Part shown: positions 48,675-57,837 of the stretch, in pieces | How the letters are laid out: each line of letters opens with the position of its first letter | Position numbering within the stretch: the first letter of the stretch is position 1 | Origin: a virus | IMG/VR virus record: IMGVR_UViG_3300032676_000325 | Location: 1 to 59,734 of that record | Direction: 5' to 3' (one strand) | Length of the DNA stretch: 59,734 nt | Notes under the pieces: generated by a model | What the model was told of the DNA's origin: nothing | Seen by the model: only the letters and a program-made list of their open reading frames with translations | Databases searched by the model: none | Translations under genes and position numbers: made by a program

Positions 48675-48703
48675 ATTATATAACTGAAATAATAGTATGT
48701 CAA
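48675..48703 (-). promoter_or_regulatory. Consensus sigma70 promoter for the clamp loader
   Basis: The minus strand reads TTGACA, 17 bases, TATAAT; both hexamers are perfect. The leader is about 24 bases to ATG 48644. A weak inverted repeat AATAGT/ACTATT brackets the -35. Confidence 0.85.
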
Positions 48704-49057
48704 CTATAAACTATTGCCGATAGTTTCATCAGACATAGGATCATCACTGACCATTAAGATATCGTTCTGATCAACTCGTCGAATAATTTTTTCACCTTCT
48801 GTGTCTTCGATCTCAACACCACGTGTCCATCTTCCATGCTTAACTAGAACATATTGTCCGACTTTAATATCTTGCTGACGATTACCAATTGCATATACAC
48901 GACCCCATCGCGGATGAATACCTTCTAATTTACCATCGCTATTTGGAATAATAATACCGCCATGACTAATTTTTTGATCAAAATTCATGTCTGTTACAAC
49001 TACATAATTTTGTAATGTTTTAAATGATTTGATTTTTCTTGGTTCGTATGGATTCAT
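48704..49057 (-). CDS. groES: GroES-like co-chaperonin
   Basis: 117 aa (GroES is 97). The start IKSFKTLQNYVVVT matches the first beta strand of GroES, SHGGIIIPNSD gives the mobile loop with GGIII (GroES GGIVL), and RWGRVYAIG and VKVGQYVLVKHG-like strands follow the barrel pattern. The roof element and a longer C-terminal tail differ. T4 also supplies its own co-chaperonin (gp31) to fold the capsid protein in host GroEL, so an analogous role is likely. The ribosome site is AAGGAAATT. Confidence 0.85.
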   Translation of the reverse strand: MNPYEPRKIKSFKTLQNYVVVTDMNFDQKISHGGIIIPNSDGKLEGIHPRWGRVYAIGNRQQDIKVGQYVLVKHGRWTRGVEIEDTEGEKIIRRVDQNDILMVSDDPMSDETIGNSL

Positions 49058-49065
49058 AAATTTCC

Positions 49066-49476
49066 TTAAATTCGTTTAACACCTTGTGATTTATTAGGTG
49101 CTGGATCTAATAATTCTTGTTTAATTTCTGTTTCTCCGGCAATTGCTTCTGCAAAACTACCACGAGGTTTAACATAGTTTGTTGATTCAACGACAGGGGT
49201 ATCTACTGCTACTGGTTGTGTTGTTGGCATTACTGGAGTATTTTGTGCTACAGCAATTGATTCTACAACATCGGAATTATCTGCCATTGGGGTATGCAAT
49301 GCATAATATTCTTGTTGTATTTGTGCTCGGGTTTTTACAATCTGCCCGCCAGCACCTAATAAATCACCACGGGCATTGGTTCTGGTATTACCGATTGCAA
49401 TAGTAGTTTCGTTAGCTAAACGTAGTCTATCCATATCAATGGTTTGACCGTTAGCAGTTCTGCGTATATTTGACAT
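49066..49476 (-). CDS. Hypothetical protein, partly disordered
   Basis: 136 aa with low-complexity stretches and no signal. Short motifs TIDMDRLRLANETTIAIGNT and YALHTPMADNSD are visible, then a Pro/Val/Thr-rich linker and a C-terminal PRGSFAEAIAGETEI. Related proteins occur in T4-like marine phages. It has AGGAG before ATG and an octamer AATAAATA at 49499. It may be a virion or scaffold-type protein, but nothing shows this directly. Confidence 0.65.
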   Translation of the reverse strand: MSNIRRTANGQTIDMDRLRLANETTIAIGNTRTNARGDLLGAGGQIVKTRAQIQQEYYALHTPMADNSDVVESIAVAQNTPVMPTTQPVAVDTPVVESTNYVKPRGSFAEAIAGETEIKQELLDPAPNKSQGVKRI

Positions 49477-49498
49477 TTTATTTCTCCTATTATATGCG

Positions 49499-49506
49499 TA
49501 TTTATT
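49499..49506 (-). promoter_or_regulatory. T4-type late octamer
   Basis: The minus strand reads AATAAATA, followed by a leader of about 17 bases with AGGAG before ATG 49476. It overlaps the stop of the upstream gene. Confidence 0.45.
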
Positions 49507-50014
49507 TGAGGAATTCTTCGATATCTAAATTATAATAGATGCTGTTGATCTTATGTACACCTAGCAAGAATAACACATAACTTGCTACGCTTGATCCACG
49601 ACCTACACCCCAAACAATGTTATTCTTTCTTAATGTATCCACTAGATATTTCATGTAACGTAATAGATTAAAAGCATCACGTTCTTGAAATAGCAGTAAT
49701 TCTTCACCTACTCGTTGTAGTTCATAATCTGCTGTACATAATCCTAAGACATAAGCAGCAATGTCTAGTTCCTTGTATTCATCTGGCATGCGCCACTTGG
49801 CTTGAAAGCGGTTATCAAAGAAACTGACGGTTTCTCCTAGTTCAATATACCCATGTAAGTGTGGAAGTTCTGCGTGTAATACATCACGACTTTTATTATA
49901 TTCTTGCGGATCTTCAACCTGAAACAGGCGCAAGTCTAAGTCAGGGTTTTTATACAGTAAGTTACACAATTCGTTACTATCTGTATACCTTCTGCCGTAT
50001 TCGTCGTATTTCAT
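49502..50014 (-). CDS. DnaE-like fragment (Pol III alpha), catalytically incomplete
   Basis: 170 aa. The C-terminus NIVWGVGRGSSVASYVLFLL (132-151) then INSIYYNLDIEEFLK matches the polymerase III alpha motif GxGRGSxxGSLVAYxLxI...LLFERFL. The protein ends there, just before the DxD catalytic aspartates, so it cannot polymerise. The N-terminal part, with YIELGETVSFFDNRFQAKW and an AYVLGLC helix, is not clearly DnaE-like. It stands in a phage that has its own family B polymerase. It might interact with the host polymerase, or be a stand-alone conserved phage family. Confidence 0.75.
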   Translation of the reverse strand: MKYDEYGRRYTDSNELCNLLYKNPDLDLRLFQVEDPQEYNKSRDVLHAELPHLHGYIELGETVSFFDNRFQAKWRMPDEYKELDIAAYVLGLCTADYELQRVGEELLLFQERDAFNLLRYMKYLVDTLRKNNIVWGVGRGSSVASYVLFLLGVHKINSIYYNLDIEEFLK

Positions 50015-50262
50015 TAGTCGCGTGTAATATCTTTTGAACTGTCTTCAGGAGAGATTCTGCCAGACTTTTGTGCATCTGCTAACATTTTTTGATTACGACG
50101 TTCCATTTCCATCATATAGTCTTGTGCTAACAATTGCAGTTGCCCTACCATATCCGGATTGCCAATACGATAGGCATAATTCATACGAGTTTGAATTTCT
50201 GCACGTTTAGTGTGAAATTCTTCATCTGACATTTTAGACAAGTCTGGTGCAAGTGGATGCAT
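50014..50262 (-). CDS. Small helical conserved phage protein
   Basis: 82 aa. LSKMSDEEFHTKRAEIQTRM and GNPDMVGQLQLLAQDYMMEM form two helices with a coiled-coil character, then ERRNQKML and a polar tail. Proteins of this style occur widely in cyanophage-like genomes. It overlaps the DnaE-like and MazG genes by single-base TAATG-type junctions. No function is known. Confidence 0.7.
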   Translation of the reverse strand: MHPLAPDLSKMSDEEFHTKRAEIQTRMNYAYRIGNPDMVGQLQLLAQDYMMEMERRNQKMLADAQKSGRISPEDSSKDITRD

Positions 50263-50669
50263 TATAAGTCTCCGGTTTTCCTGTTTTCGCTGTAGTATGG
50301 ATCAAAGCTACCACCTGGATAACGTGCTTCTAACTTACGCACATTTTCGGCGATAACATCATTTGGATCTAAGTTTAATGCACGGCAAGCATTTACCCAA
50401 TACCACATAACATCACCTAGTTCACGTTTCATGTGAAAAATAGCTTCTTCATTTAATGGCTTACCTTGGAACACACATTTCTTAGGGATTTCAACAAATT
50501 CGCCACATTCAGCAGCTAACCCAATGGCTGCAGTTAATAACAATGCGATATTTACTGTGCTGGTTTCTCCCAATACGGTAAGTTGACTAATAAGGTCTGC
50601 TTCAAAATTTGAAGCGTCGCTGGTTACAGCTCTAACAAAGTCTTGATATTTGTTTAAATCGATTTGCAT
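50262..50669 (-). CDS. mazG: MazG-like nucleotide pyrophosphohydrolase
   Basis: 135 aa. The all-alpha NTP pyrophosphohydrolase signature is present: AAECGEFVEIPKK (53-64; E54, E57, E60) and FHMKRELGDVMWYWV (79-92; E83, D86), with DVIAENVRKLEARYPG after. It should hydrolyse nucleoside triphosphates or, as suggested for phage MazG, lower host (p)ppGpp or clean dNTPs. It is the first gene of an operon with a sigma70 promoter and AAGGAGT ribosome site. Confidence 0.88.
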   Translation of the reverse strand: MQIDLNKYQDFVRAVTSDASNFEADLISQLTVLGETSTVNIALLLTAAIGLAAECGEFVEIPKKCVFQGKPLNEEAIFHMKRELGDVMWYWVNACRALNLDPNDVIAENVRKLEARYPGGSFDPYYSENRKTGDL

Positions 50670-50673
50670 AAAT

Positions 50674-50719
50674 GAAAAACTCCTTATACTACATTATATG
50701 CTAATGTAACATAAGGAGT
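50674..50719 (-). terminator. Long hairpin terminator with mazG promoter inside
   Basis: The minus strand forms an 18-bp stem, ACTCCTTAT-GT-TACATTA paired with TAATGTA-GT-ATAAGGAGT (two G-T wobbles), then TTTTT. The -10 of the mazG promoter sits at the loop and the AAGGAG of mazG is in the 3' arm. Confidence 0.7.
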
Positions 50720-50722
50720 CAA
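50693..50722 (-). promoter_or_regulatory. Sigma70 promoter for the mazG operon
   Basis: The minus strand reads TTGACT, 18 bases, TATAAT. The -35 overlaps the 5' arm and the -10 the loop of the terminator hairpin of the upstream adhesin gene. Confidence 0.7.
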
Positions 50723-50738
50723 GTAGTTTGGTTAAGAA

Positions 50739-51692
50739 TTAACTGATTTTATACCATTTGCTTTCTGTAGCATGGAAGAAAAATGTACTTGAGCTACCTG
50801 CCGATAATGCTATATTAGCACTCGGTGATAACGCCGTACCTGAATTTGGGTTAACTTGTAATCCAGCAATTGCTACGTTTGAACTAATAGAAACTGTAGT
50901 AGCATCTACGTTAGCATTTGGTAATGTTACTATCATACCAAAAGGTGTACTGGTAGTTGTTGGGGTAATAATTAAGCGTTCTACATTATTACCGATAGTA
51001 ACAGCTGCATTAGCTGCAGGAGCAGTTAATTGGTAACCACCAACAACACGTGCGCCTTTAGTAGTTAGTGTACCTGAAATACTAATATTGCTTACTGTCT
51101 GATAGTTATTAACTAGATCACTAATACTAATAGTAGTACCGCCATCGTTACTACTGAATTCATAAAGATAAAGACCTGTACTAGGGAAATTAATAGTTTG
51201 TCCAACAGCCCCTTGAATGTCACTTAAATTATCAACTACACTACTCGGCAATGTTAATGTATATGCAGTATTTGGCACAATAACCTGTAATCTAAATCTA
51301 GCATAAACACCAAGACTGGCAGCTGGCCAATTTGTAAATGCAGTAATTGTAGTTGCTTGACTAAGAGTAATACTTTGATAATTAGCAGCGGCCCATGAAA
51401 TTGAAGGTGTACTTGTACTCGGAACTCCGATATTACTAAAAGTATCCACAGTTGCTAACATTGCTGCATGAATAATCTGTGCATAATTCAAATCATTGTT
51501 AGTTGCTGACTGTCCAACTGAACCCAATGGTGCTTTAAGTAAAGCATTTTGTTGTAGGTCAGTCAACTCAGTAGCCGCAAAATTTAAATTGTTTTTGATA
51601 TTTGTAAAATTATCACGGAATCCTTGGCTGTCGTTATCTTGACCAGCAATCGGATACGTTCCGTCGATGTTATTAGGGTTAATGCTACTCAT
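50739..51692 (-). CDS. Virion appendage protein
   Basis: 317 aa. The start GTYPIAGQDNDSQGFRDNFT with NIKNNLNF (about 10-37) is a recurrent phage tail motif. After it come Ser/Thr/Ala-rich beta segments (TTITAFTNWPAA, YTLTLPSSVVDNLS) and a C-terminal TFFFHATESKWYKI end typical of tail-fibre-like proteins. No cysteines or catalytic motif are apparent. It is coupled directly to the 1336-aa adhesin gene upstream by one shared base and ends in the strong terminator at 50674. Confidence 0.65.
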   Translation of the reverse strand: MSSINPNNIDGTYPIAGQDNDSQGFRDNFTNIKNNLNFAATELTDLQQNALLKAPLGSVGQSATNNDLNYAQIIHAAMLATVDTFSNIGVPSTSTPSISWAAANYQSITLSQATTITAFTNWPAASLGVYARFRLQVIVPNTAYTLTLPSSVVDNLSDIQGAVGQTINFPSTGLYLYEFSSNDGGTTISISDLVNNYQTVSNISISGTLTTKGARVVGGYQLTAPAANAAVTIGNNVERLIITPTTTSTPFGMIVTLPNANVDATTVSISSNVAIAGLQVNPNSGTALSPSANIALSAGSSSTFFFHATESKWYKIS

Positions 51693-54600
51693 TATGTAAA
51701 TACTCCAGTTTTAGCGAATTTAATATATTTATCTCCGGCTTCGGGTACAGTGTAACTATCTCGATTGTTAAGGAAGCGAGTACCGTTCTGATCAAATGAT
51801 AGGACAGTTGTATTAATCTGTTGTGGTATATCGCTATAGCTTGGATATAAATTACCAGGTTTAGGTTTTGTATCGTAGAAAATATTTATTCCGCCGTGCG
51901 TAACACCATTTCTTACGAATAATTTTAAGTTAGGAACTGCACTACTAATAGTAGTTGATGTTTGTACATATCTACCAACTATAGGATCATATACTGTCGA
52001 TGTAACAGGAAAATCCATTACATAAGTTAATGTAACAATGTTGTCATCATCAATATTAATCTGCCAAACACCTGCACGTTGATTAATCACTGAAAATTGT
52101 TGATTCTCTAAGAATCCAGGAACATAACTGGCTGCATCCCAACCTTCTGTACTATCATAATCCCATTCATCTTGAGTTGAAGATCCTCCCCATGTTGCTG
52201 AAATATTAGCCCAACCTTGATTATAAATGTTACTGATCTCTATACCAGTTTGATATTCTTGTTTAAAGAATACTAATAATTGACCAGAGGTATATGTAGT
52301 AACTCCATCTAATCCTAATATTCCATTGGCATCTGCAACTTCATTGATTGAAGTCACTGATCTACCATTAATAGATTCAAATGGTATGCTTACAGCATAG
52401 TCAATTGTTCCTGAATAAGGATATTGATCACTTCTTCCTGGATATCTATCAAATGTTGTTTCTTGACTAGGTATAAATCCACCAACATTACTGGTTGATA
52501 TCACCTGTGTATTGCCGCTAGGTATTGCATTGGCTGTTAAATAGCCAATGTTTATACCTATATTATTTGGAACAAATGTAGTATAATCCCATGTTCCGAC
52601 TACAGTATTAATAGGATATGTTATATATTGTCCGCCAATTAATATTTTTTGGGCCGTAGTTAATGATACTTCTTTAAGTATTTGATAGTTAGCACTGTAA
52701 ATATTGTCGAGATCATAACGATCAACAGTAAAGTCGAATGTATTTAGATCAAATCCCTGTTGTTGGAATCGCCAAGCAAGAGCTTCACTTGCTCCGGGTT
52801 TTGTATATGCTAACACTACTGCACGTTTAAATCCCAGCACGCTACTATCTCTTTGTAAGGTAGTCATCCAATCAGGTAATGCACCTTTATTTGCATAACC
52901 CACTACACTAACTATAGCATTATCCATATTACCAAATGCATTTGGGTATCCTGTTACATAGGCTACGTTATTAGCGTCATAATATGGATTTGCAGTCGAC
53001 AATGTAAAACTGTTTGCTGGAGATTGTCCTAGAGCATTGGTATTTTGATCTATAATTTCTGCATAAACAACTTCATATTTTATGTGTTCGTTACTTAGTT
53101 GTGTACCTGTTGGTATTGTAGAACTAGGTACATAGCCTAGGCTAAAATCAGTAGGGATAAATCCAATTGTGTCCTGGAACGTACCTATAACTTGACCATC
53201 TGAAAGTTGTATAACATCGTAACTACTATCTCGAGCAATAGCAGTTTGAATTGGCCCAAATGTTAAGCGTTTAGTATAATGATTAACTTCAACTGCTGCA
53301 GCATATTCTGCAAGTGCGCTTGGTTGTAAACCTGCTAAGAACAATGCTCGTATGTCTCTAGCAACTCCGTAATATGGATCTTCGACTCTATACAACATAT
53401 CTAGTGGAAACATAGATTGATCTTGCATAAGTGATTGGAATGTATCTCGTTGGCTCTGACTTAATAATGCTTTCAGATATAGGTTCTCATATGGAGAAGT
53501 GTTGCGTTCAACTACCTGTATAGTAAATGTCTGTGTAGCACTAATTGTATTATCAAAGTCGCTGGCTGTTACTGAGAATGTGTAGGTATCATCAAATGTG
53601 GTTGCTCTACCGTCAATAGTTGTTGTACCTTGATCTAAACTAAACACTTCAAAACTAACTCTACCAGAAATTAAACCTGATGAAGTTAAGGTTAATCCTT
53701 GCGGCAGTCTAATTTGTGATCCTGGTGAATAAGCTCCACTAAAACTACCATCAAAGTTTGCGCTGTTGCTATTTGACCCAGGTGTGTATGTATAATACAA
53801 TGTTTTATTTTTAGATGATATTGCTTTAACAAATAAATCGCTAACTTTACCGTTTTCGATAGTACCTAAATTGCTAGGAGTTAACCATGTAACTGTATTA
53901 TCTAAATCACCTAACACTGTTATAGTAAACAATCTAGTACTTTTATATTGTGCATTATCGGCAGTACAGTTTAATGGATAATCTTTTTTGTACACTGCAA
54001 GTTCAAAATTATAACTTGATTGTGCAGAAGTTTGTGAAGGCAAGTAACCTGTAATCCAACCCGAATTTATATCTATAATACTAGAAAATCCATTAGGTAA
54101 GATTAATGGCAATGTTAATGCACCTTGATCATATTTGGTATCATCATACCCAAATTCGCCGTGATCAATTAGTGAACCAATGGCTACTCCTGCACTTAAA
54201 ATAGAAGTTAAAACAGCACCTGTACTTGATCCTGCAATATTAGCTGTAGTACTATTTAAAACAAAAGTATAACTATTTTGGTATACAGCACCAATATCAG
54301 TTTGCGCTATAATAGTATACGGATAAGAGTTAACCATTGTACCATTTATAGATACATTCCCACCAGTGGTTGAGAATGAACCTGCTAGATATTGTAGTGA
54401 AATTAAAGATAGATTGGCTGCTGATGTAGTTACTATAGCATTTGCACTACCTTGTGTAATATAAGATCCCGCAGTGGCAGTTATTAGATTACCAGCAAAT
54501 AATATTGTACCAGTGGTATTACTGATAGTTGAAATTTGTGCATTAGCAAAACCTTGTGTTAGATATGTACCCACAGTACCTGTAACTATGCCATTACCAG

Positions 54601-55702
54601 TTAATCTAACTTTTGTGTATTGATTTACAGTAGCAGTATGCCAAAAAGTCTCATCAGTTGATGGATCCGTATATAAAACTTGTACCTGAGCACCGTTGGC
54701 CAAGAAAGGCACATTTGGATTGGCTATAGAAGTAGTACCTACATATAAATTACCATCAGTTACAATTTCATTGATAAACGGTATACCAAGCGGACTGGTT
54801 TCCTCGTCGTACGCACCAGATGATACAGATGGAATTTCATATTGAAGCGTATCGCCATCTAAGTCAATTGCTTGAATTTGGAATGAGAAATATCCACCTT
54901 GTCGTTCTGGAACAATGTCACTTTGTTGTGTTAATATGATTGGATTATGTAAAGGTTCAGTATTAATATTTACAAGATTAGAATCTACAGTATATGTATT
55001 ACTGTCAGCAGTTAAAGCAGCAGTTGGCAATACCAACATAGTATAAGTTGATAAATCAGAATTTACGCCATCGCTTGCTTCTATTGTAAATGTAAATTCT
55101 TTACTGGTTGTTCCTAAAGGAAATTGCCATCCTAATTCATCCCAAGCAGATTCATCCCAACCAGTTTCACTACTTGGGCCAACTTGGGCAATAGGTTTTA
55201 AATATCCGTATATTACCCCTGTGGAACTTAATGACAGCCCGTCTGGTAGACTACCAGATTTTACTGACCATGTTATAGTAGCACCAGGTATAAATTCAAA
55301 TGCATCTAGCTGTAGCGCAGGATAATTAATAGTTAGTATGTTAATTACAGTACCATCAAGAAATGATCCAAGATCAATATTTTTAGGAACAATAATCGGC
55401 GGAGCAACGTTGGTAATAGTTAGATTAAAAGTTCGATCGCTGACCTTTCCAGTAGAAGTATTAGTTACACGTACAGTAAATGTGTAGGTAACATTATTAT
55501 CTAGTGTAACATTATTGATAGGGACGCCTTGTAAGTATCCTGTGGCCATTACAACTTGTAATCCTGGAGGCAATTGACCAGAGATTTGATTGTATACTAA
55601 TGTTCCACCAGCGTCATCAGTGGCAGATAATTGGAATGAATAATATTCCAACTCCGGTACTATACCTAAATTACCTGCAGGTGTGCTCCAAGTTAAAGAC
55701 AT
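51692..55702 (-). CDS. Large adhesin with Ig-like repeats
   Basis: 1336 aa. At least four He_PIG/Ig-like units are visible by their LPxGLxLxxxGxIxG signature: LPPGLQVVMATGYLQG, LPDGLSLSSTGVIYG, LPQGLTLTSSGLISG and a variant LPNGFSSIIDINSGWITG. Between them YTFTVRVTNTSTGKVSDRTF-type strands repeat. A local duplication reads GTYLTQGFANAQIST / GSYITQGSANAIVTT near 385-430. The C-terminal 500 residues are another, Tyr/Asn-rich domain. Such proteins are long tail fibres or baseplate adhesins. Translation starts at ATG 55702. Confidence 0.8.
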   Translation of the reverse strand: MSLTWSTPAGNLGIVPELEYYSFQLSATDDAGGTLVYNQISGQLPPGLQVVMATGYLQGVPINNVTLDNNVTYTFTVRVTNTSTGKVSDRTFNLTITNVAPPIIVPKNIDLGSFLDGTVINILTINYPALQLDAFEFIPGATITWSVKSGSLPDGLSLSSTGVIYGYLKPIAQVGPSSETGWDESAWDELGWQFPLGTTSKEFTFTIEASDGVNSDLSTYTMLVLPTAALTADSNTYTVDSNLVNINTEPLHNPIILTQQSDIVPERQGGYFSFQIQAIDLDGDTLQYEIPSVSSGAYDEETSPLGIPFINEIVTDGNLYVGTTSIANPNVPFLANGAQVQVLYTDPSTDETFWHTATVNQYTKVRLTGNGIVTGTVGTYLTQGFANAQISTISNTTGTILFAGNLITATAGSYITQGSANAIVTTSAANLSLISLQYLAGSFSTTGGNVSINGTMVNSYPYTIIAQTDIGAVYQNSYTFVLNSTTANIAGSSTGAVLTSILSAGVAIGSLIDHGEFGYDDTKYDQGALTLPLILPNGFSSIIDINSGWITGYLPSQTSAQSSYNFELAVYKKDYPLNCTADNAQYKSTRLFTITVLGDLDNTVTWLTPSNLGTIENGKVSDLFVKAISSKNKTLYYTYTPGSNSNSANFDGSFSGAYSPGSQIRLPQGLTLTSSGLISGRVSFEVFSLDQGTTTIDGRATTFDDTYTFSVTASDFDNTISATQTFTIQVVERNTSPYENLYLKALLSQSQRDTFQSLMQDQSMFPLDMLYRVEDPYYGVARDIRALFLAGLQPSALAEYAAAVEVNHYTKRLTFGPIQTAIARDSSYDVIQLSDGQVIGTFQDTIGFIPTDFSLGYVPSSTIPTGTQLSNEHIKYEVVYAEIIDQNTNALGQSPANSFTLSTANPYYDANNVAYVTGYPNAFGNMDNAIVSVVGYANKGALPDWMTTLQRDSSVLGFKRAVVLAYTKPGASEALAWRFQQQGFDLNTFDFTVDRYDLDNIYSANYQILKEVSLTTAQKILIGGQYITYPINTVVGTWDYTTFVPNNIGINIGYLTANAIPSGNTQVISTSNVGGFIPSQETTFDRYPGRSDQYPYSGTIDYAVSIPFESINGRSVTSINEVADANGILGLDGVTTYTSGQLLVFFKQEYQTGIEISNIYNQGWANISATWGGSSTQDEWDYDSTEGWDAASYVPGFLENQQFSVINQRAGVWQINIDDDNIVTLTYVMDFPVTSTVYDPIVGRYVQTSTTISSAVPNLKLFVRNGVTHGGINIFYDTKPKPGNLYPSYSDIPQQINTTVLSFDQNGTRFLNNRDSYTVPEAGDKYIKFAKTGVFT

Positions 55703-55713
55703 TTATTATCCTA

Positions 55714-56049
55714 TTACCAAATAGCAACGTTTGCACGACGCCATGTATTTGTTGCAACACATATATAAATATGTCCGCTATCCCACGCTATTTGTCCTGT
55801 TGAACCAACAGAAGTGTTTGAGCTAGGAACATATGAGCTGTTAGCAATTAAGTTACCACTTATAGTAGCAGTGATTGCATCAATTTCATTTGCTACTTTA
55901 ATATTTGCAACTGCTATACCTATTGTAGTAATATTAGCAAAGTTACTATTTACTTGAATAAATGCATCACGTAAATCAGATCCTGTGCCATCGTTTGGGC
56001 TTGAACCTACGTTAATTGTATTGAATGGGCTGGGTGTGCTTATAGTCAT
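55714..56049 (-). CDS. Small virion-associated protein
   Basis: 111 aa. FNTINVGSSPNDGTGSDLRD followed by AFIQVNSNFANI is a well-known unit at the start of phage tail-fibre and baseplate appendage proteins. The end AWDSGHIYICVATNTWRR is the YVCVATNTW-type module also common there. It is probably a partner or capping subunit of the adjacent adhesins. An octamer CATAAATA lies at 56075, and the leader is about 19 bases with GAG. Confidence 0.7.
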   Translation of the reverse strand: MTISTPSPFNTINVGSSPNDGTGSDLRDAFIQVNSNFANITTIGIAVANIKVANEIDAITATISGNLIANSSYVPSSNTSVGSTGQIAWDSGHIYICVATNTWRRANVAIW

Positions 56050-56074
56050 AGTTTATCTCATAATACTGTTTAAG

Positions 56075-56082
56075 TATTTATG
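56075..56082 (-). promoter_or_regulatory. T4-type late octamer before the adhesin operon
   Basis: The minus strand reads CATAAATA, about 25 bases before ATG 56049. It follows the desaturase stop at 56100. Confidence 0.5.
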
Positions 56083-56099
56083 TTAAAACTTTTATATGA

Positions 56100-56867
56100 C
56101 TATTTGTTTGTGCTGATTAAATGTTCGATAAGCCAAGCTGCTGGATCTAATTCCCACCAACTATGACCATGACGATAGTCGCCTGCACGTGCATGATGAT
56201 AATTATGCCAACCTTCACCAAGACTTAGCAAACTGGCTATCCAAGAGTTTTTTGCACTATCTTTAGTGGGTATAACAACATATCCGTGCATATGAGCAAT
56301 AACTGTGGCTGAACTAATCATCATATAACCACCACAAGCAGGTACACAATATAACCATATAACTAACCACGGGTTGATTAAAGCCAGTATTGCTACATAA
56401 GCAAATATAATTTTATAGTAATGCTTATTAAAAAACATTAATAGTGGATCTCGAAGTTCATTACGAATAAACTTACGACTAAATTTACTTCTATCCCAAA
56501 AATATGTCCATGCTTTAAGTACGCCAATACGATGTGGGTCATGTGGATCTTCTGGTGTATCTGAGTGTATGTGATGGTACCTATGAAGTCCTACCCAACC
56601 AATGATTGGACCTACAGTACAGATAGTGCCACAGAATACCATAATGTATTCCCAAAATCTTGTAGTTTTAAAGCCACGATGGCAGAAGTATCTATGAAAT
56701 CCGATGTTAACACCAAGGATAACAATCCAAAAGTATGCAACTAATCCTAGCCATAGATAGTTAATACTTATTGTACCTGTAAACACAGCATACAACCCAT
56801 ATACAACCAATAAATGATTTATTAGATGTAATATCTTAATGTGATTGTCATAGTTTAATTTAATCAT
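56100..56867 (-). CDS. Acyl-lipid/acyl-CoA desaturase (delta-9 type)
   Basis: 255 aa. All three His boxes are canonical: HRYFCHR (58-64), HRYHH (95-99) and HNYHH (221-225), with EDPHDPHR after the second as in classic delta-9 desaturases. Four hydrophobic segments (about 20-35, 40-57, 72-92 and 155-190) place it in the membrane. It should make unsaturated fatty acids using O2 and a host electron donor. It overlaps the acyltransferase-like gene by ATGA (56864-56867). Its closeness to cellular enzymes suggests fairly recent acquisition; that is inferred, not measured. Confidence 0.92.
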   Translation of the reverse strand: MIKLNYDNHIKILHLINHLLVVYGLYAVFTGTISINYLWLGLVAYFWIVILGVNIGFHRYFCHRGFKTTRFWEYIMVFCGTICTVGPIIGWVGLHRYHHIHSDTPEDPHDPHRIGVLKAWTYFWDRSKFSRKFIRNELRDPLLMFFNKHYYKIIFAYVAILALINPWLVIWLYCVPACGGYMMISSATVIAHMHGYVVIPTKDSAKNSWIASLLSLGEGWHNYHHARAGDYRHGHSWWELDPAAWLIEHLISTNK

Positions 56868-57625
56868 CGTTTTTCGAATCTTTTTAATATGCGACCATCG
56901 GTTGTGTGTATACTGTCTGCTGGCACGCTGTCATACACTTTACTGTTAATCCATAATACAGAATTATCACCTACTGTGATCTTAGGACTTGTTAATAGTT
57001 TTCTGGCAGGTTTAGTTGGTACGCACCAAACCCCTGGACCTACACGTACATTATTGCCAATTTCTGTATGTGCTAGACCTGCCCAACCACTGATGCTAGA
57101 GTTACGACCAATCTTAACTTCATTATGTAAGAATACACCAAATTCAATAAATGAGTAATCGCCTATTTCAATATCTACACCAAACGCACATTCACCTGAT
57201 ATAATAATACCTTTACCTAAACGAGCATTAGCTAATCTTCCGTACCATGTTGAATTAGGGTGAATTAAGTTTGGGCAATTTACTCCTGCACGATCTAATA
57301 GGTTAGCACGCTCTAATCTAACTATTTCGTTATCTAACCCGTGACCGCCTAGATATTGACGACCATCCCACCATGATGTAAGTGCAAATGCACAGGTTTT
57401 CTTCCACTTAATAGCCTGCTTATCACTTGGATCTAACAATTGTTCTTCACTGCCAATAATAGGAATGCCTGCAATATCAGTGGTATTGCCATAGTAGTAT
57501 TTGTCTAAAATACCTATGACTTCATAGCCACAGTCTTCCGCGATATATTGAATTAGCTTGATACAGTTCCTAGCACCTACAAAAATAATAGGTTTAGGTC
57601 TGCAAAAAAATTTGAATAAGTTCAT
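56864..57625 (-). CDS. PglD/NeuD-like hexapeptide acyltransferase
   Basis: 253 aa. The N-terminal [17 protein letters not shown] and [11 protein letters not shown] match the small Rossmann-like domain of PglD/NeuD enzymes. The second half has hexapeptide strands ([54 protein letters not shown]), which is a left-handed beta-helix. Such enzymes acetylate amino-sugars from acetyl-CoA. It overlaps IF-1 upstream and the desaturase downstream by ATGA, so the three proteins come from one message. Confidence 0.8.
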   Translation of the reverse strand: MNLFKFFCRPKPIIFVGARNCIKLIQYIAEDCGYEVIGILDKYYYGNTTDIAGIPIIGSEEQLLDPSDKQAIKWKKTCAFALTSWWDGRQYLGGHGLDNEIVRLERANLLDRAGVNCPNLIHPNSTWYGRLANARLGKGIIISGECAFGVDIEIGDYSFIEFGVFLHNEVKIGRNSSISGWAGLAHTEIGNNVRVGPGVWCVPTKPARKLLTSPKITVGDNSVLWINSKVYDSVPADSIHTTDGRILKRFEKR

Positions 57626-57837
57626 CGACGATATACAATTCTTGCTTTGTTTAGGTCATACGGTGACATTTCAACATCTACCTTATCACCCATAATGATC
57701 TTAATTGTGTGCATACGTAGCTTGCCGCCGATATATGCAACGACTATGTGATCATTTTCTAATTTAACTCTGAACATACTGTTGCCTAATACTTCCTCAA
57801 CAACACCGCTCATTTTAATTACTTCTTCTTTTGCCAT
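57622..57837 (-). CDS. infA: Translation initiation factor IF-1
   Basis: 71 aa, the length of bacterial IF-1 (72). [20 protein letters not shown] then [20 protein letters not shown] and [19 protein letters not shown] follow E. coli IF-1 almost strand by strand (MFRVELENGHVV, GDKVTVELTPYDLSKGRIV). It is an OB fold that fills the ribosomal A site and works with IF-2 and IF-3 at start-codon choice. A phage copy is rare. It lies between two desaturase genes: the stop of the upstream one abuts its ATG and its own end overlaps the acyltransferase by ATGA. Confidence 0.95.
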   Translation of the reverse strand: MAKEEVIKMSGVVEEVLGNSMFRVKLENDHIVVAYIGGKLRMHTIKIIMGDKVDVEMSPYDLNKARIVYRR

